A DNA stretch of 64,000 nucleotides from an uncultured Aquimarina sp. (GCA_947493035.1 CANLOW010000001.1:496001-560000); one strand, 5' to 3'; counted from the stretch's first letter, positions 35,828-45,781 are shown. Made by a program: numbers and translations. The notes: generated from the letters alone by a model not told the origin.

Positions 35828-37497
35828 TTTTTTGATTGAATTTTTCCTATTAATTTTTTTGTATAATTTTTAACTGGTTGATAGAACACTTTATCGGATT
35901 CCCCTTTTTCTATAAGGCGTCCTGATTCCATTATAGCCACACTATCACTCATATACTTAACAACAGCTAAGTCGTGAGACACAAAAATATAGGTAAACTG
36001 ATATTTTTCTTTTAATTCATTCAATAGATTAAGTACTTGAGCTTGTACGGAAATATCGAGTGCACTTACTGACTCGTCACAAACCACAACTTTTGGGTTT
36101 AATATAATCGCTCTAGCTATATTAATTCGTTGTCTTTGTCCTCCACTAAATTCATGTGGATATTTATCATATGAATTTTCATCTAAACCAACATCCTCAA
36201 GTAAGTTGGAAACTATATCATACCTTTCTTTTTTAGAATTTCCTATATGGTGAACACGAAGTACTTCACTCAAAGCACTCCCAATCTTTTTTCTAGGGTT
36301 TAAACTAGCAAATGGATCTTGAAAGATAAGTTGTACATCTTTTCGAAATAGCAACTCTTCTTCTTTATTTAGTCTGAAAATAGACTTCCCTAAGTATTTT
36401 ATATCACCTTCTGACGGCTGTAATAAATTCAAGATAAGGTTACCTAAAGTAGATTTACCACAACCTGATTCACCAACTAACCCAAGTGTTTCCCCTTCAT
36501 AAATTTCTAAAGAAACTGAATTTACCGCTTTCACCTCATTTCGCTTTCCATCTGTTTTAAATGAAAATACTTTAGTAACCTTCAATAACTCTAATATTGG
36601 AGGCTTGCTATAAATTTCTTTGTGATTAACACCTCTATTTTCCTTAGTGACTACTAGTGGCTTAAAAGAAGAAGATTCGAAGTCACTCACAGTAGGCAAA
36701 CGATACAAACGTTCTTTAGTAGAAGGTTTAGCCGCAAGTAAAGCTTTGGTATAATGCTCCTGAGGGTTATTAAGCACATTTCCTGCTGTTCCATACTCCA
36801 TGACCTCTCCTTTATACATGACCATAATTTTATCAGCAATATCAGCCACAACATCTAAATCATGAGAAATAAATAATAATCCCATACCATATTCTTGCTG
36901 TAGAGATTTTAACAAAGTCACTATCTCTCCTTGTATATGAGCGTCAAGCGCAGTAGTCGGCTCGTCAGCAATTAATAATTTAGGGGTTACCGCAATCGCC
37001 ATTGCAATAACTACACGTTGTTTTTGACCTCCACTCAATTGGTGAGGGTAAGCATTATAGGCTCTAATTGGATTCGGTAATTTTACTTTTTCAAATAGAG
37101 ATATTACTCTTTCTTTAATTTCATGTTTCGAAAGTTCTGTATGCTGCTTTATAATTTCTGCAACTTGGTTTCCACATTTCATAGAAGGGTTCAGAGCACT
37201 CATTGGCTCTTGAAAAACCATAGAAATAACTCCACCTCTAATAGTTTGAAATTGTTTTTCAGAGAAATTAGTAATCTCTACACCATCAAACTTAATGCTA
37301 CCATTCGAAACGCGAGCTGTTTTAGAAGGAAGTAATCCCATCAATTGCAATGCTGTAACTGATTTTCCACTACCTGATTCTCCGACAACTCCCAGTACTT
37401 CTTTTTCTTGTATAGTAAATGACACATCTCGAACTACCTCTTTTTCGTTAAAAGCAATTGATAGTCCTTTTACTTCTAACAATTTCTTATCAATCAT
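35824..37497 (-). CDS. dipeptide/oligopeptide ABC transporter, fused dual ATPase
   Basis: A 557-residue protein with two complete ABC ATPase domains (about 5-260 and 290-555). Walker A motifs are GESGSGKS and GESGCGKS, signatures are LSGGQKQR and FSGGQRQR, and each domain has a Walker B with ADEPT or CDESV. It corresponds to DppD and DppF fused in one chain, as in YejF. It would energise import of peptides, or another substrate of this family. No permease gene is adjacent; an OppC-type permease begins at 63.3 kb and may be its partner. It overlaps the exonuclease gene start by four bases. Confidence 0.93.
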   Translation of the reverse strand: MIDKKLLEVKGLSIAFNEKEVVRDVSFTIQEKEVLGVVGESGSGKSVTALQLMGLLPSKTARVSNGSIKFDGVEITNFSEKQFQTIRGGVISMVFQEPMSALNPSMKCGNQVAEIIKQHTELSKHEIKERVISLFEKVKLPNPIRAYNAYPHQLSGGQKQRVVIAMAIAVTPKLLIADEPTTALDAHIQGEIVTLLKSLQQEYGMGLLFISHDLDVVADIADKIMVMYKGEVMEYGTAGNVLNNPQEHYTKALLAAKPSTKERLYRLPTVSDFESSSFKPLVVTKENRGVNHKEIYSKPPILELLKVTKVFSFKTDGKRNEVKAVNSVSLEIYEGETLGLVGESGCGKSTLGNLILNLLQPSEGDIKYLGKSIFRLNKEEELLFRKDVQLIFQDPFASLNPRKKIGSALSEVLRVHHIGNSKKERYDIVSNLLEDVGLDENSYDKYPHEFSGGQRQRINIARAIILNPKVVVCDESVSALDISVQAQVLNLLNELKEKYQFTYIFVSHDLAVVKYMSDSVAIMESGRLIEKGESDKVFYQPVKNYTKKLIGKIQSKN

Positions 37498-38207
37498 ACT
37501 TGCACAATTTCACTTTTATCTAAAAGATCTTCTTGCCTTAAACGCAATATGATTTGAGCTACAGCAACAGTATCTTTTTCACAATAAGCAACAATCCTAT
37601 CAATATCTTTATCCTTATAAAATACATTTCGTACTTGACTTCCATCGATATCATCCTTTGGTGATGGTATCCCTAAGACTTTAGTCAATAGCTTTAACGA
37701 TGTATAATGCTTATAATCACCAAACTTCCACAAATCTAATGTGTCTAAATGAGGGATTTCCCAAGGTTTTTTCCCAAATAAATTTAACTTATTGGGCAAT
37801 GAAATCCCATGAATTAACATTCTTCTAGAGATAAATGGAAAATCAAATTCTTTACCATTATGGGCACACAGCACATGTTTCGGAAGAAAAAAATGGTTTT
37901 CTAACAGTTTCTTAAAACTCTCTAAAAGCTGTTGCTCTTCACCTTGAAAAGAAGTTACTCTAAATTGCCTCTTCCCCTCTAAGATTACAAAATAGCCTAC
38001 AGAAATACATATTATCTTACCAAATTCAGCCCAAATACCTGCTCGGTCATAAAATTCAGCAGCTGTAAATTCATCTTTACGCTGATATTGTGTTTTTAAA
38101 GCAAAAAGTTCTTTATCTAGATTTGGCAACTCCTCAAAACTTTCATGCTCTGGTATGGTTTCTATATCTAGAAATAAAATATTTGGTAATTGTAGATTAT
38201 TAAGCAC
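37494..38207 (-). CDS. DnaQ-like 3'-5' exonuclease of the PolB-associated type
   Basis: A 237-residue protein. DEDD motifs are visible: FLDIETIPE (first Asp and Glu), AHNGKEFDFPFI (second Asp) and AYCEKDTVAVAQ (third Asp). These are the metal ligands of an RNase-H-fold exonuclease. Related stand-alone proteins are annotated as predicted PolB-like 3'-5' exonucleases; the substrate is unknown. It overlaps the serine hydrolase gene by eight bases and the ABC gene by four, so all three are translationally linked. Confidence 0.9.
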   Translation of the reverse strand: MLNNLQLPNILFLDIETIPEHESFEELPNLDKELFALKTQYQRKDEFTAAEFYDRAGIWAEFGKIICISVGYFVILEGKRQFRVTSFQGEEQQLLESFKKLLENHFFLPKHVLCAHNGKEFDFPFISRRMLIHGISLPNKLNLFGKKPWEIPHLDTLDLWKFGDYKHYTSLKLLTKVLGIPSPKDDIDGSQVRNVFYKDKDIDRIVAYCEKDTVAVAQIILRLRQEDLLDKSEIVQV

Positions 38208-39348
38208 CTTTTCGTTCTAATTGTTGTAACATACTATAAGTCTCGTCAATATAAACACTGAAATCAATCCCTGGATACCCTTCAGCATCTGTCTTGCTTC
38301 TTTTATGTCCTAAACGAACAATAACAATATCATCTTCTGGTATACTGATTACATACTGCCCTTGAATACCACGCATGTAATGAATCTCTTTTCCTAGATA
38401 AGAACTTAACCAAAGACCATAGCCATATTGAGGAGAAGACTTAAACCTTGCAGAAGTTGCTAAATTAACATGCTCTTTCGACAATAATTGACTACCATAC
38501 ATAACTCCATTGTTTGACCAAAGTAAACCCCATTTAGCAAAATCCCTTGCATTACTGGCAATACAGCAAAAAGCCTTCTCCATACCACTTTCGACACTAT
38601 CCATTTGCCATTTAGCATTTCTAGTCATGCGCATAGGCTTCCAAAAAGATTCGCTGAGATAACCTGAAAGGGTTTTATTTGTTGCTTTTTCGATTACCAT
38701 TCCCAATAATTGAGTAGCTCCACTTAGGTAATTAAACGTCTTCCCTGGCTCCTCATATATTTCTAGATCTAAAATTAACGATCGGATATCCTCTTGATAA
38801 TTAGCTCGCGCCGTTACAGAAAAAGGACTCACATAATGTTCTGTCCAATTCAATCCTGATGCCATCGAAGACAAATCACCTACAGTAACTTTATCCGCAT
38901 ATTGGCCTTTTAATTGAGAAAAATACTTTTTTACAGGAGTATCTAAACTTGGTATAAACCCATCTTCTATAGCCTTAAACATTAATGCAGAAGTCATACT
39001 TTTCGCCATTGAAAATGAGTTTGTTTCACTTTCTTTAGAAAAACCATCAGCATAATTTTCATACAAAATTTCACCATCTTTTAGCACTAAAAAAGCTGCA
39101 GTACCTAACTTATCATGATATTTACGTAAACGATAAGTTTCTTTAAGTTTGTTGTATTTCTTATGTAAAGAGAGAGATTGTGGAGAGTTAGTTTTTACTA
39201 TTCTAGTAGCAAAATATGAAGTATCTTCAATAAACGGTGAGGTATGTCCAGTAAGATATACTACACGTATTCCTTTAAAAATGTATTTGAAATCAAAGAC
39301 AAATAAACATATTACAACAGTTACCAATAAGAATATTAAAATCTTCAC
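38200..39348 (-). CDS. serine hydrolase of the beta-lactamase (class C) fold
   Basis: A 382-residue protein with an N-terminal transmembrane or signal segment (about 1-25). The nucleophile motif SxxK occurs as SMAKSMTS, in the expected region near residue 110, with Ser-Leu-Thr-type and HKR-type motifs replaced by lineage variants (for example LGHKRSK near the C-terminus). Related proteins include esterases and 6-aminohexanoate-oligomer hydrolases. It is probably not a clinical-type beta-lactamase. It is the first gene of the three-gene unit with the exonuclease and ABC ATPase genes. Confidence 0.88.
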   Translation of the reverse strand: MKILIFLLVTVVICLFVFDFKYIFKGIRVVYLTGHTSPFIEDTSYFATRIVKTNSPQSLSLHKKYNKLKETYRLRKYHDKLGTAAFLVLKDGEILYENYADGFSKESETNSFSMAKSMTSALMFKAIEDGFIPSLDTPVKKYFSQLKGQYADKVTVGDLSSMASGLNWTEHYVSPFSVTARANYQEDIRSLILDLEIYEEPGKTFNYLSGATQLLGMVIEKATNKTLSGYLSESFWKPMRMTRNAKWQMDSVESGMEKAFCCIASNARDFAKWGLLWSNNGVMYGSQLLSKEHVNLATSARFKSSPQYGYGLWLSSYLGKEIHYMRGIQGQYVISIPEDDIVIVRLGHKRSKTDAEGYPGIDFSVYIDETYSMLQQLERKGA

Positions 39349-39381
39349 TATTGAAAATATTTTTTGTTCTGTTAAAGTATA

Positions 39382-40467
39382 TTAGCTTTTATTATCATCA
39401 ACAGGTAAAATACCTAAACGTTTAGCCCTATTTTCCCAGTTTTTTCTAGCTAGTACTTGCATATCCTCTACATTATCACTTTCATCCATAATCTCTAGAC
39501 CTAATAATGTTTCTATAATATCCTCCATCGTTACTAGTCCAGTAGTATTCCCATAGTTATCTACAACAATAGCAATATGTGTTTTATTCTTAATTAATTT
39601 ATTGAACAACACAGGAATTGGCTGTTGCCCATTGACGATCAATAATTCTCTTTTTATTTCACTTAAAGTCTTCCCTCCTTTTTCTTCTACCAACTCTTCA
39701 AGGATATTGTCTTTTAACACAAATCCTGTGATATTATTTGGGGTATCTTTGTATATAGGAATTCTTGAAAATCTAACATTTTTATGCTGATTTCTAAACT
39801 CACTTAAAGTAACTTCTTCATTTTCTATTACTGCTACTGTAAAAGGCGTCATTACATCTTGCGCTTTTACAGATTTAAAAGCTAATAAATTCTTAATTAC
39901 AGTGGTTTCATTTTCTCTAATTGCACCTTCTTCTTGTGCCGTATCTGCCATTGCAATAAACTCATCACGGCTCATTGTATTAACATGTGCTGATTTACCT
40001 ATAAGCTTTGTATGGAGTTGTAATAACCACAAAATACCTGTCCATTTTAATGGAAAAATAAGCACTTGAAGTGCCTTGGTGGTAAAGCTTGCTAAATTCT
40101 TCCAGTAAGTTGCTCCTATAGTCTTAGGAATAATTTCTGACACTACAAGAATTAGATATGTCATGATTGCCGAAACAATAAAAACAACATCAAATCCAAA
40201 AAGATTGATTTCAAAAGGTAATTTTTCTGCTTGTACACCAACCAAAATAGCACCAACAGTATGGGCAATGGTATTTAAAGTAAGAATGGCAATTAACGGC
40301 TTATCAACATCTTTTTTAAGTTCCTCTAATGCAGAAACATATTTTTTCCCTTCTGCTTTACTCATAGAAATAAAGCTTGGCGTGATACTTAATAGCACAG
40401 CCTCAAGGATTGAACATAAGAAAGAGAATAAAATAGATACTGTTCCGTAAAGGAGTAATAGAAACAT
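39382..40467 (-). CDS. CNNM/CorC-type membrane protein with CBS pair
   Basis: A 361-residue protein. Residues about 1-180 are a DUF21/CNNM transmembrane domain (three to four helices; AVLLSITPSFISM, SEIIPKTIGATYW). Two CBS domains follow (about 200-330; VMTPF, TGLVTMEDIIETLLG). The C-terminal CorC_HlyC domain of longer relatives is missing or very short. CNNM/CorC proteins take part in Mg2+ and Na+ handling; older annotations call them hemolysins. Confidence 0.93.
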   Translation of the reverse strand: MFLLLLYGTVSILFSFLCSILEAVLLSITPSFISMSKAEGKKYVSALEELKKDVDKPLIAILTLNTIAHTVGAILVGVQAEKLPFEINLFGFDVVFIVSAIMTYLILVVSEIIPKTIGATYWKNLASFTTKALQVLIFPLKWTGILWLLQLHTKLIGKSAHVNTMSRDEFIAMADTAQEEGAIRENETTVIKNLLAFKSVKAQDVMTPFTVAVIENEEVTLSEFRNQHKNVRFSRIPIYKDTPNNITGFVLKDNILEELVEEKGGKTLSEIKRELLIVNGQQPIPVLFNKLIKNKTHIAIVVDNYGNTTGLVTMEDIIETLLGLEIMDESDNVEDMQVLARKNWENRAKRLGILPVDDNKS

Positions 40468-40536
40468 CTTTATTGAAAATGGTTTTTGGCTAATTTACTT
40501 ATTTGTTAGCAATGTCTGGTTTTATTGTTTAAAAAA

Positions 40537-40560
40537 AGCTATCTCTAAAAAGAGATAGCT
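40537..40560 (-). terminator. hairpin terminator of the outer-membrane barrel gene
   Basis: Perfect 10-bp stem (40537-40546 with 40551-40560), AAAA loop. The A7 run at 40531-40537 gives a U run on the minus strand, directly downstream of the barrel gene's stop at 40613. Confidence 0.85.
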
Positions 40561-40612
40561 TAAACAAATAAACTCAAAATGAAATTAACTACATTTAATT
40601 GCAGTCAATAAT

Positions 40613-41464
40613 TTATTGTACATCCAAAAATATCCCTGCATTGTAAGACGGGTTAGTATAAACAAAATTCCCACTTAAAGGAATAGTAGCTCCTGCTGAA
40701 AACCCAATTTTTTTAGATATATAAAAATTAACTTCTGGTGTAAAAGAAGTTACCTCTACATTATTCACGAAAATCCCTTGACCCTGTCCTGGATCGCGAT
40801 CACCATTAAAAAGAGACTGTATGGTATCTAATTTACCAACAATCCATAGTTTTTTATCTAAAAAACCAGCACCTACCTCTAAACCAAAACGAGATTCATC
40901 CGAAAAACCTTCTGTACGCACATTGTAAGCACCATAAATATTTGCATACACAGAAGCACTGTCACCATTATATAATGAAGCACCAATATCTAATTTATAA
41001 ATATGATTAAACTCTCCGTCACCTGTTGCTAAACGCCCTCCTAATCCTTTACCGTTTTCACCAAAAGGAAGATCTAAAGTTATTCCAAAAGCCGCTGAAA
41101 AAGTATCGTTTTTAAAAATACCGTACTTCAATCCAATTTGAGTATCCCCAAAAGAATTTAACTCTTCTCCAGGTGATGTTTCCTCTTCATTAACGATTGT
41201 TCTATTAAAAGTATTTCTATAAAAAAAAGGAATATTTGCTACTGCTGTAAGTCTATCAGTAATACCATACTCTCCATAAATACTAGTACTAAACAACTGC
41301 GCGGTTGTATTTGGGCCTTTACCATTAGGAGTAAAATGCTCATCGGCATTTAAGTACCATCCGGATAATTTAAAATAATAGGTTTTCTTTTTCTTTGGCC
41401 ATCCTCCTCCAGCAGAAACAACTGTAGACATTAGGATAGATATAATTATAAAAATATGTTTCAT
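40613..41464 (-). CDS. outer-membrane beta-barrel protein
   Basis: A 283-residue protein with a signal peptide (about 1-18) and alternating amphipathic strands (YGEYGITDRLTAVANIPFF, ITLDLPFGENGKGLGGRLATG) ending with an aromatic-poor FLDVQ strand. Strand patterns and conserved Gly-Asp turns resemble the MetA-pathway/transporter-type barrels of Bacteroidota. Probably a pore or a small-molecule transporter. It follows the Ig-like lipoprotein gene by 37 bp and is likely cotranscribed with it. Confidence 0.85.
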   Translation of the reverse strand: MKHIFIIISILMSTVVSAGGGWPKKKKTYYFKLSGWYLNADEHFTPNGKGPNTTAQLFSTSIYGEYGITDRLTAVANIPFFYRNTFNRTIVNEEETSPGEELNSFGDTQIGLKYGIFKNDTFSAAFGITLDLPFGENGKGLGGRLATGDGEFNHIYKLDIGASLYNGDSASVYANIYGAYNVRTEGFSDESRFGLEVGAGFLDKKLWIVGKLDTIQSLFNGDRDPGQGQGIFVNNVEVTSFTPEVNFYISKKIGFSAGATIPLSGNFVYTNPSYNAGIFLDVQ

Positions 41465-41501
41465 TGTGGATGTTTTCTTAATTAAAATCGTGTTCTCTGT
41501 A

Positions 41502-42659
41502 TTATCTATTGATCATTGCAAATCCTACAGGTACGTTAAAAGCTCTACAATAAAGGTATACATATTGATAATCTCCAATATTTGTGTTTTCAGGTAAAGT
41601 AAATACCTGACCTCCATTGTTACTTACTGTTTCACTGATAAACAATGCTCCAGCATTAGTACGCAAAGAATTACTTAAATAAAGAACTAAATCTGGCACA
41701 CTACCTGAGTCAAAATTATCACTAAACTCAAGTAATGTAGCTTGTCCTTCTTCTTCAATAATTTCGAAACCACCTTCTGCACTATATCCTGTCAACCCTT
41801 CAAAATCACCAGTAGCAACAATTTGAGGTTCTGGCTCAGGGTTTGGCGCAACAACTATTACAGTTGTATCACTTACTTCCAATTCTTTAGTAATTGTGAT
41901 TTCTTCGCTTAGATTAGTATCACTTGCTTGTACTGTTGCTGTCACTGTAACTACCCCTTTACTAACTGCTGTTGGTTTTCCTGCTTCCGTTAATGACAAA
42001 ATATCCTCATTACTAGATGTCCATATTACATTAACATCACTTTCTTGCAATTTAAAATTAGTAAACTGAGCTCTAAACGAAGGTATATCATCGTCAGCAA
42101 CATCTAATGAAGTCACCGTCTCTATAAATTCTAAAGTTTCAGGGAAACCATTTATTACAGCTTCAAGACCTTCCGTTTCATCAGTCAAACCTCGATCTCT
42201 TTTTTGAATTTCAGTAATAGAAACATTTGCTATAAAAAATGAAATCGGTTCTTTTAAAATAGCAATAGGTTCAACGCCCTCTTTAGTTATAAATTTTGCT
42301 TCAGTACTCGTATTGGCTGTTTGAATTACATCTTCATTCCTATAAACACCTGCAGTAATTTCTGCTTTTTTTCTCAAATTAGATTCACTTGCAACAGGAC
42401 GAAGCAATTGATTATCATCAATAGTCACTAAAGACTCATCTAAACTTTTCCAAATAACCGTTACGTCATCTCTAGAATCAAAATTTGTTCTAACCCTAAG
42501 AAATTCATCATTAGTCTCATCTAATGCTAAAGAAAATAAAGCTCCTTGAACTTCTAAATTCCTAGGACCAGAGGGAATATCCTCATTAATTACATCTTCT
42601 CCGATACAAGAAAACAATAGAAAAGGTAATGCAAAAAGTAATAAAAGTGACCGTTTCAT
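41502..42659 (-). CDS. Ig-like (BIG2-type) surface lipoprotein
   Basis: A 385-residue lipoprotein. The open frame extends 17 codons further, but the start at 42659 gives a proper signal peptide with lipobox LLFSC. Two Ig-like repeats follow: DDVTVIWKSLDESLVTIDDN and SDVNVIWTSSNEDILSLTEA share the V-WxSxxxxxxxI pattern of BIG2 domains. A Pro/Glu linker (PNPEPEPQ) leads to a C-terminal domain with DNFDSGSVPDLVLYLSN, typical of DM13-type domains that may be redox-active. It pairs with the outer-membrane barrel gene downstream. Confidence 0.85.
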   Translation of the reverse strand: MKRSLLLLFALPFLLFSCIGEDVINEDIPSGPRNLEVQGALFSLALDETNDEFLRVRTNFDSRDDVTVIWKSLDESLVTIDDNQLLRPVASESNLRKKAEITAGVYRNEDVIQTANTSTEAKFITKEGVEPIAILKEPISFFIANVSITEIQKRDRGLTDETEGLEAVINGFPETLEFIETVTSLDVADDDIPSFRAQFTNFKLQESDVNVIWTSSNEDILSLTEAGKPTAVSKGVVTVTATVQASDTNLSEEITITKELEVSDTTVIVVAPNPEPEPQIVATGDFEGLTGYSAEGGFEIIEEEGQATLLEFSDNFDSGSVPDLVLYLSNSLRTNAGALFISETVSNNGGQVFTLPENTNIGDYQYVYLYCRAFNVPVGFAMINR

Positions 42660-42749
42660 AATATGAAAAATTTGAATACTTGACTTGAGTCGAGTAGACT
42701 GCAAGTACATTACAAATTTTTCAATAAAAAAATATTTTTATTGAAAACC

Positions 42750-43730
42750 TCACCTTTTTTTAAGTAATAGTGCTACATCTTTCGCAAAATAACTAGCGAT
42801 CAAACTAGCTCCTGCACGCTTGAAAGCCATCAATTGCTCTATCATAACCTGATCGTGATCCAACCATCCTTTTTCTGCTGCTGCCTTTAACATTGCATAT
42901 TCGCCACTTACCTGATATACTGCAATCGGCGTTTCAACTTCATTAGCGATATCACGAACGATATCCAAATAAGCTAATCCTGGCTTTACCATTACAATAT
43001 CTGCTCCTTCTTGAATATCTAGCACCGTTTCTGTTAGCGCTACTTTTCTATTTGCAGGGTTCATTTGGTAGGTTTTCTTATCTCCAAATCCTGGCGCAGA
43101 ATCTAATGCATCCCTAAACGGACCATAAAAAGCGGATGCATATTTAGCACTATAACTCATGATACCTGTGTTAACAAAACCATGATCTTCTAAAGTCATT
43201 CTAATCGCTTCAATGCGCCCATCCATCATATCACTCGGAGCTACAAAATCGGCTCCAGCTTTAGCATGTGATAATGACATTTTTGCTAATACCTCAACGG
43301 TTTTATCATTTACGATATACCCATCCTCTACAATACCATCATGACCATATGAAGAATACGGGTCAAGAGCCACATCAGTCATTACAACCATCTCAGGAAC
43401 CACTTCTTTAATCTTACGTACAGCGCGTTGCATTAATCCTTCAGAGTTCAACGCTTCTGTACCTGCATTATCTTTTAATTCATCTGGAACTTTAACAAAT
43501 ACCAAAACCGATTTTAATCCTAAAGACCAAAGCTCTTTCACTTCTTCTTCTAATAGGTCTAAAGAATAGCGAAAGTAATTTGGCATCGAAGCAATTTCTT
43601 CTTTTACCCCTTCACCTTCCACTACAAATAATGGTACTATAAAATCGTCTACAGTTATTGTGTTTTCTGCCACTAAACTTCTAATCGCAGCACTATTTCG
43701 TAATCTTCTTGGTCTTTGTAATGGGTACAT
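42750..43730 (-). CDS. hemB: delta-aminolevulinic acid dehydratase (porphobilinogen synthase)
   Basis: A 326-residue HemB of normal length. Active-site lysines are in MSYSAKYASAFYGPFRDA and MVKPGLAYLD. The metal-site loop MTDVALDPYSSYGHDG lacks the three cysteines of zinc-type enzymes, so it is probably the Mg2+-dependent type. It condenses two 5-aminolevulinate molecules to porphobilinogen. It is the last gene of the minus-strand heme block hemH, MATE, hemJ-like, hemB, with a 96-bp gap to hemJ. Confidence 0.97.
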   Translation of the reverse strand: MYPLQRPRRLRNSAAIRSLVAENTITVDDFIVPLFVVEGEGVKEEIASMPNYFRYSLDLLEEEVKELWSLGLKSVLVFVKVPDELKDNAGTEALNSEGLMQRAVRKIKEVVPEMVVMTDVALDPYSSYGHDGIVEDGYIVNDKTVEVLAKMSLSHAKAGADFVAPSDMMDGRIEAIRMTLEDHGFVNTGIMSYSAKYASAFYGPFRDALDSAPGFGDKKTYQMNPANRKVALTETVLDIQEGADIVMVKPGLAYLDIVRDIANEVETPIAVYQVSGEYAMLKAAAEKGWLDHDQVMIEQLMAFKRAGASLIASYFAKDVALLLKKR

Positions 43731-43744
43731 CTTAATTATTAGTT

Positions 43745-43761
43745 ATCGGTTATCGGTTATC
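43745..43761. repeat. short tandem heptamer repeat
   Basis: TTATCGG occurs twice in tandem and is continued by a partial third copy TTATC, in the gap between hemB and the hemJ-like gene. It may be a slippage product; no function is evident. Confidence 0.5.
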
Positions 43762-43826
43762 AGCATTTAATCTGCATAACTTATAAACTTGTTGTTTATT
43801 GAAAGATAAAGTCTATTCTCTATGTT

Positions 43827-44396
43827 CTATTTTCTCTTATCTCTTTTATTCTCCCAGTTTTTCTTTGCTCTTAATCTCTTGTACACTTTAATCCCTACCA
43901 TTAACAATCCAGCAAGGGAAAAAATTCCTACCACTCCATAAATCCAATTAAATGCATTTTTAAGAATCACTAAAAATACGACTGAAAAAAGGATCAATGT
44001 TGCTACTTCATTCCACAATCGCATTTGGTTTGAAGTCCAAGTACAAGTTTCTTTTTCTAACTGTTTTACTAAACTATGGCATTTAAAATGATAAAATAAT
44101 AGTAGTACTACAAATCCTAATTTTACTTGCATCCACCCTTCTTGTAGCCAGTCAGGAGCTAAATACAATAGCCATAAAGCAAAAAAGATAGCTAGTACCG
44201 CTGAAGGCCAAGTAATAATATACCACAAGCGTTTAGTCATTAGTTGCAATTGAGGCAATAAAACAGATTTCTCATTCTCAGGACGCTCGCCAGCTTCTAT
44301 CTGATAAATAAAAAGTCTAGGGGTATAAAACAACCCTGCAAACCATGTAACCACAAAAATTAAATGCAATGATTTTATGTATAGATATGTTTGCAT
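43827..44396 (-). CDS. hemJ: HemJ-like protoporphyrinogen oxidase
   Basis: A 189-residue inner-membrane protein with four to five helices. The start (YLYIKSLHLIFVVTWFAGLFY) carries the conserved His10 or so in the first helix, and KLGFVVLLLFYHFKCH carries further conserved residues of the HemJ (UPF0093) family. HemJ oxidises protoporphyrinogen IX to protoporphyrin IX. Its place between hemH and hemB supports the assignment. It overlaps the MATE gene stop by one base. Confidence 0.88.
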   Translation of the reverse strand: MQTYLYIKSLHLIFVVTWFAGLFYTPRLFIYQIEAGERPENEKSVLLPQLQLMTKRLWYIITWPSAVLAIFFALWLLYLAPDWLQEGWMQVKLGFVVLLLFYHFKCHSLVKQLEKETCTWTSNQMRLWNEVATLILFSVVFLVILKNAFNWIYGVVGIFSLAGLLMVGIKVYKRLRAKKNWENKRDKRK

Positions 44397-45778
44397 TAGC
44401 TAGCTATTTTCAATTTAGTTTGAATTTCCTTATTCAAATAGAACCCTGTAACCAATATTGAAAGTATATCAGAAATTGGAAAAGCAATCCATACTCCAAA
44501 AATACCAAAGTATTTAGGGAGAATCAATAAAAGCGGAATAAGAAAAAAGGCTTGCTTTGTTAAGGTCAGTAACAAAGCTGGTATTGTTTTCCCAATGGCT
44601 TGAAAATATGCCGAACCGATAGTTTGAATGGCCACTAAAGGTGTCAAGGCAAAAACCATCACAATGGCAAGTGGTGTTTCTTTAAGTACCTTTCGATTTA
44701 TCAATCGTTCTGCTTCACTCGACTCACTTCCTGAATTCAAAAAAAGAAGTGTGATTTCTTCTGAAAGGAACCAAAGTATACTGAAAATCAATACTCCTAA
44801 AATTATGGACGAGATTATGGACGTATTGATTACTTCTCGAACTCGTTCGAATTTTTTTGCTCCATAATTGTATCCTGCAATCGGCAAAAACCCTTGCGTT
44901 ACCCCTATAATTGGGAACAATGCAAACATTAATAATCGACTGACAATCGCATAGGAAGTTACTGCCCATTCTCCTTCCAAATCAATCATGATATTATTCA
45001 ACAATAAATACACGACACTAATGACTGCTTGGCGTGCTAATGTAATTGAGCCTAAGGAAGAGATCTCAGAGACGATACTTTTTTCTAATTTTAAATCTAA
45101 AGGACGAAGCTTTAATTCGCTATGAAATATAAAAAAGTAAACAATGAATAAAAAGCAGGAGATGTAAGATAGTGTTGTAGCCCAACCTGCTCCGATCATA
45201 CCCCATTCAAATACATTTATAAATAGGTAATCTAAAAAAAGGTTGGTCACTGATGGAATGATCATGGCAATCATGGCAAACTTGGGTTTACCTTCGGCGC
45301 GAATGACGGTATTACCCATCATACTCATTGCCAGTATAGGCACTCCATACAGAACAATGATATAGTAATCTTTTGCCATTTGGAATAAATCACCTTTACC
45401 GCCAAATATATAGACTAGGTCATTTACAAATATCAACCCTACACTAATGAGCGTAAGTGTAATAATAATCGTTAATGCTAATTGATTCCCAAAGACTTTA
45501 AGTGCTTTTTCTCGATTACCGGCTCCTAAAGCTCGTGAAAGCACCGAACTTCCTCCGATACCAATAGCCATTCCTATCGCTGCAATGAAAAAGCTAATTG
45601 GTAAGACTACATTAATAGCTGCTATCGCCAAAGCTCCAACCCATTTTCCAACAAAAATAGAATCGACTAAAATATTAAGTGACATTACCAAAATCCCTAC
45701 AGAAGCAGGAATGGCTTGTTGCACCAATAATTTTGATATAGATTTTGTTCCTAAAGCTTCGGAGGTAACTTTAGCCAT
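44396..45778 (-). CDS. MATE-family efflux transporter
   Basis: A 460-residue protein with about 12 transmembrane segments in two MATE repeats; IPASVGILVMSLNILVDSIF, GIGGSSVLSRALGAGN and GVTQGFLPIAGYNYGAKKFE are typical. It exchanges Na+ or H+ for organic cations or similar compounds; substrate unknown. It sits inside a heme-biosynthesis gene run, three bases from hemH and overlapping hemJ, so it is coexpressed with heme genes. Export of a heme precursor is a possibility but is only inferred from position. Confidence 0.93.
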   Translation of the reverse strand: MAKVTSEALGTKSISKLLVQQAIPASVGILVMSLNILVDSIFVGKWVGALAIAAINVVLPISFFIAAIGMAIGIGGSSVLSRALGAGNREKALKVFGNQLALTIIITLTLISVGLIFVNDLVYIFGGKGDLFQMAKDYYIIVLYGVPILAMSMMGNTVIRAEGKPKFAMIAMIIPSVTNLFLDYLFINVFEWGMIGAGWATTLSYISCFLFIVYFFIFHSELKLRPLDLKLEKSIVSEISSLGSITLARQAVISVVYLLLNNIMIDLEGEWAVTSYAIVSRLLMFALFPIIGVTQGFLPIAGYNYGAKKFERVREVINTSIISSIILGVLIFSILWFLSEEITLLFLNSGSESSEAERLINRKVLKETPLAIVMVFALTPLVAIQTIGSAYFQAIGKTIPALLLTLTKQAFFLIPLLLILPKYFGIFGVWIAFPISDILSILVTGFYLNKEIQTKLKIAS

Positions 45779-45781
45779 ACA

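Noticed and set aside
38200-39348. Beta-lactamase resistance gene
   Set aside because: SxxK is present, but the overall sequence fits the broad serine-hydrolase group and lacks the typical class C YxN and KTG motifs.
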